From Sphingomonadales bacterium (GTDB lineage Bacteria > Pseudomonadota > Alphaproteobacteria > Sphingomonadales > Sphingomonadaceae), in assembly GCA_027489295.1 (NCBI GenBank), contig JAIYAA010000372.1, positions 1 through 8,250 on the forward strand: a stretch of 8,250 nt of DNA. Direction: 5' to 3'. The translations under genes were made by a program, and so were the position numbers. Below the pieces are notes generated by a model, which had not been told where the DNA came from, did not search any database, and saw only the letters and a list, made by a program, of their open reading frames with translations. This document shows, in pieces, positions 7,146 through 8,250 of the stretch. Position 1 is the stretch's first letter, and every line of letters begins with the position of its first letter.

Positions 7146-7151
7146 CCCCCT
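7146..7151 (-). promoter_or_regulatory. Shine-Dalgarno (AGGGGG) of the TonB receptor
   Basis: AGGGGG on the minus strand, 5 nt before ATG 7140. A second ATG (7142-7144), out of frame with the receptor, lies between the two, but the 7140 frame carries the signal peptide and the whole receptor. Confidence 0.65.
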
Positions 7152-7155
7152 GTTT

Positions 7156-7180
7156 GTTGCGCCGCAGCGTCCTGCGCAAC
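7156..7180 (-). promoter_or_regulatory. Leader hairpin just upstream of the receptor RBS
   Basis: In the minus-strand message GTTGCGC and GCGCAAC form a perfect 7-bp inverted repeat around 11 nt. The same 25 nt can fold instead as GTTG/CAAC plus CGCAG/CTGCG with a GACG loop and a 3-nt GCG bulge. The stem ends four nucleotides before the AGGGGG ribosome-binding site, so it could tune translation of the receptor or protect the 5' end. Alternatively it is an operator in DNA form. Confidence 0.4.
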
Positions 7181-7210
7181 CCGCGCCTCGTCAAGCCGAT
7201 GGAAAGCCCC

Positions 7211-7258
7211 ATGACAGCCTGGCGCAAGGATTGTTCAACACCTGTGACAATTGAGCAA
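7211..7258 (-). promoter_or_regulatory. Candidate sigma-70 promoter(s) for the receptor operon
   Basis: Two weak alternatives on the minus strand. The first is TTGAAC (7233-7238) with a 16-nt spacer and TGTCAT (7211-7216), four of six matches in each box. The second is TTGCTC (7253-7258) with a 17-nt spacer and AACAAT (7230-7235). The first would give a leader of about 60-65 nt that includes the hairpin at 7156-7180. The sequence alone does not decide between them. Confidence 0.3.
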
Positions 7259-7288
7259 CGAAGCGGCGACAGACCATCGCTTGCGCGT

Positions 7289-7322
7289 TGCAGGAACCGC
7301 TTCCTGATTCGCGGTTGCTGCA
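7289..7322. repeat. Imperfect inverted repeat, 12-nt arms
   Basis: TGCAGGAACCGC (7289-7300) is complementary to GCGGTTGCTGCA (7311-7322) at 11 of 12 positions, the exception being a G/G mismatch (7294/7317), around the 10-nt centre TTCCTGATTC. It lies between the divergent receptor and esterase genes. The arms are two helical turns apart, as in a two-site operator. As RNA it would also be a stable hairpin in the esterase leader, if transcription starts upstream of it. Confidence 0.6.
7291..7306. promoter_or_regulatory. LacI-family-like operator palindrome
   Basis: CAGGAACCGCTTCCTG is a 16-bp palindrome with only one mismatched pair (C7297/C7300) and a central CG. It fits the core of the LacI/PurR-family operator pattern, TGnAAnCGnTTnCA, except at the outermost bases (AG...CT instead of TG...CA). 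It sits 76 bp upstream of the esterase start and 150 bp upstream of the receptor start, where a repressor could control one or both. No LacI-type gene is in the window, so the regulator is inferred. Confidence 0.45.
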
Positions 7323-7337
7323 GCATCCTCCCGCCCA

Positions 7338-7356
7338 AGGGGGCCGGGCGCCCCCT
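7338..7356 (+). promoter_or_regulatory. GC-rich hairpin before the esterase RBS
   Basis: AGGGGGC (7338-7344) and GCCCCCT (7350-7356) form a perfect 7-bp stem with loop CGGGC, ending nine nucleotides before the AAGGA ribosome-binding site (7366-7370). It is very stable for its length and has no T-run, so it is not a terminator. It is more likely a leader element that stabilises the message or modulates translation of the esterase. Confidence 0.4.
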
Positions 7357-7381
7357 GCACATTGTAAGGAATGACGGCACG

Positions 7382-8250
7382 ATGGGGCGGCGCTTGGAAT
7401 GGATCGGCTGGCTGCTTGCCGGCATGCTCACCACGACTGCGCCGGCGGCTGCGCAGGTAGACCGCATCCCCTCGCCCGATCCGCAGCATCTGACCGACAT
7501 CGGCGTCTGGCAGCCCGCCGACGGGCGCCGGCAGATCCCGCTCTGGCCCAACGGTGTGGCGATTGCCAAGCCCGAACTGGACGGTCCCGAAACCACGGTG
7601 AAGGGCACCCGGCTGGTCGGCGGCCGGATCTGGCGCGCGATCCGCAACGTCTCGGTGCCAACGATGACGCTCTATCCGCCCAAGGGCGCCAACACCGGCG
7701 CGGCGATGCTGGTGCTGCCGGGCGGCGGCTATGAGGTCGTCGCGATCGACCTGGAGGGCAGCGAGATCTGTGACTGGGTTACCGCGCAGGGCATGACCTG
7801 CATCCTGCTCAAATATCGCGTGCCGCAGCGCTGGCACCCGACCAACGATACCGAAGTCGCGCCCACGGTGCAGCTGCCGCTGCAGGATGCGCAGCGCGCG
7901 ATGGTGCTGGTCCGCCAACAGGCCGCGACGCTGGGGATCGATCCGCACCGCATCGGCGTGATCGGCTTTTCCGCGGGCGGGCATCTCGCCGCCGCGATCA
8001 GCAATGCCGAGACGCGCAGCTACCCGGCCGTCGATGCCGCCGATGCGCTGCCCAGCCGGCCGGATTTCGCGGTGCTGCTCTATCCCGGCCATCTGCATGA
8101 TTCGGCCGGCGGCAGGACGAGCACCCGCCTCGCGCCCTGGCTGAAGGTCAGCCCCAAGGCGCCGCCGACCTTCCTGCTCCACAGCATCGGCGACCCGACC
8201 GACAGCGTCTACCAGTCCTTCACCTATGCCATGGCGCTGGAGCAGGCGAA
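7382..8250 (+). CDS. Secreted alpha/beta-hydrolase (acetyl-esterase-like), 3' truncated
   Basis: An exported serine esterase, open to the right edge (289 codons visible). It starts MGRRLEWIGWLLAGMLTTTA with a signal peptide ending AAA|Q (cleavage after about residue 24). Esterase features are PGGGY (Gly114-Tyr117), the oxyanion-hole loop in place of the HGGG of related enzymes; the nucleophile elbow GFSAGG (Ser197); and HSIGDPTDSVY near 267-276, where Asp271 or Asp274 is the likely acid. The catalytic His would lie beyond the edge. The pattern (IPLWPNG near the start, LPGGGYEVVA, LKYRVP, LQDAQRAM, IGVIGFSAGGH) is that of the Aes/BD-FAE group (COG0657), which includes xylan and other carbohydrate acetyl-esterases. 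AAGGA at 7366-7370 lies 11 nt before the ATG, a little far. An ATG at 7371 is in another frame and stops after 29 codons. It is divergent from the TonB receptor, so joint use of one substrate is plausible. Confidence 0.85.
   Translation, partial: MGRRLEWIGWLLAGMLTTTAPAAAQVDRIPSPDPQHLTDIGVWQPADGRRQIPLWPNGVAIAKPELDGPETTVKGTRLVGGRIWRAIRNVSVPTMTLYPPKGANTGAAMLVLPGGGYEVVAIDLEGSEICDWVTAQGMTCILLKYRVPQRWHPTNDTEVAPTVQLPLQDAQRAMVLVRQQAATLGIDPHRIGVIGFSAGGHLAAAISNAETRSYPAVDAADALPSRPDFAVLLYPGHLHDSAGGRTSTRLAPWLKVSPKAPPTFLLHSIGDPTDSVYQSFTYAMALEQA

Noticed and set aside
5797..7254. A 485-codon plus-strand frame antisense to the receptor (and a similar one at 4414-5781)
   Set aside because: The receptor frame shows a signal peptide, plug motifs and a C-terminal Phe. 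The antisense translations have no recognisable domains and exist because stop codons are rare in GC-rich DNA.
7243..7258. TGTGACAATTGAGCAA as a possible CRP-type site
   Set aside because: Only the first half (TGTGA) fits; the second half does not match TCACA.
7235..8182. A 315-codon minus-strand frame across the right end
   Set aside because: It is antisense to the secreted esterase, which carries a signal peptide, oxyanion loop and GFSAGG. The antisense frame has no such features.

Overview
The window is GC-rich (roughly two thirds G+C by eye) chromosomal DNA with the codon use and gene content of an alphaproteobacterium, most likely a sphingomonad (Sphingomonas or a close relative). The pointers are a SapC-family start, a large TonB-dependent receptor of the EIVVTAQKR/QNVPISI type, and a DEAD-box helicase with an Arg/Asp-rich tail. 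No RNA gene, insertion sequence, phage gene or CRISPR array was seen.

Layout, left to right: (1) the first 24 codons of a SapC-family protein on the minus strand, running off the left edge. (2) A minus-strand FAD-linked 2-hydroxyacid oxidase/dehydrogenase of the GlcD/D2HGDH type, ending 53 bp before the SapC start. (3) Divergent from it, a small secreted protein of unknown function with four cysteines, then a DEAD-box RNA helicase, both on the plus strand. (4) A convergent junction where one strong hairpin lies across the end of the neighbouring minus-strand gene and probably terminates both transcripts. (5) A minus-strand pair: a TonB-dependent outer-membrane receptor followed after 17 bp by a membrane-anchored metallophosphoesterase. 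(6) A 241-bp intergenic region rich in dyad symmetry, including a 16-bp LacI-like palindrome. (7) A plus-strand, divergently transcribed secreted alpha/beta-hydrolase (esterase, carbohydrate acetyl-esterase-like), cut off by the right edge.

The right half reads as a small nutrient-acquisition locus: an exported esterase that could deacylate a glycan or other ester in the periplasm or outside, a TonB-dependent receptor to import the ligand, and possibly a LacI-family repressor (not in the window) acting on the shared intergenic region. The phosphoesterase is probably co-transcribed with the receptor, but its substrate is unknown. The left half is mostly housekeeping. I found no convincing new defence or mobile system. 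The items most worth a second look are the dyad-rich control region, the receptor/esterase unit, the small four-cysteine exported protein, and the SapC start at the left edge.
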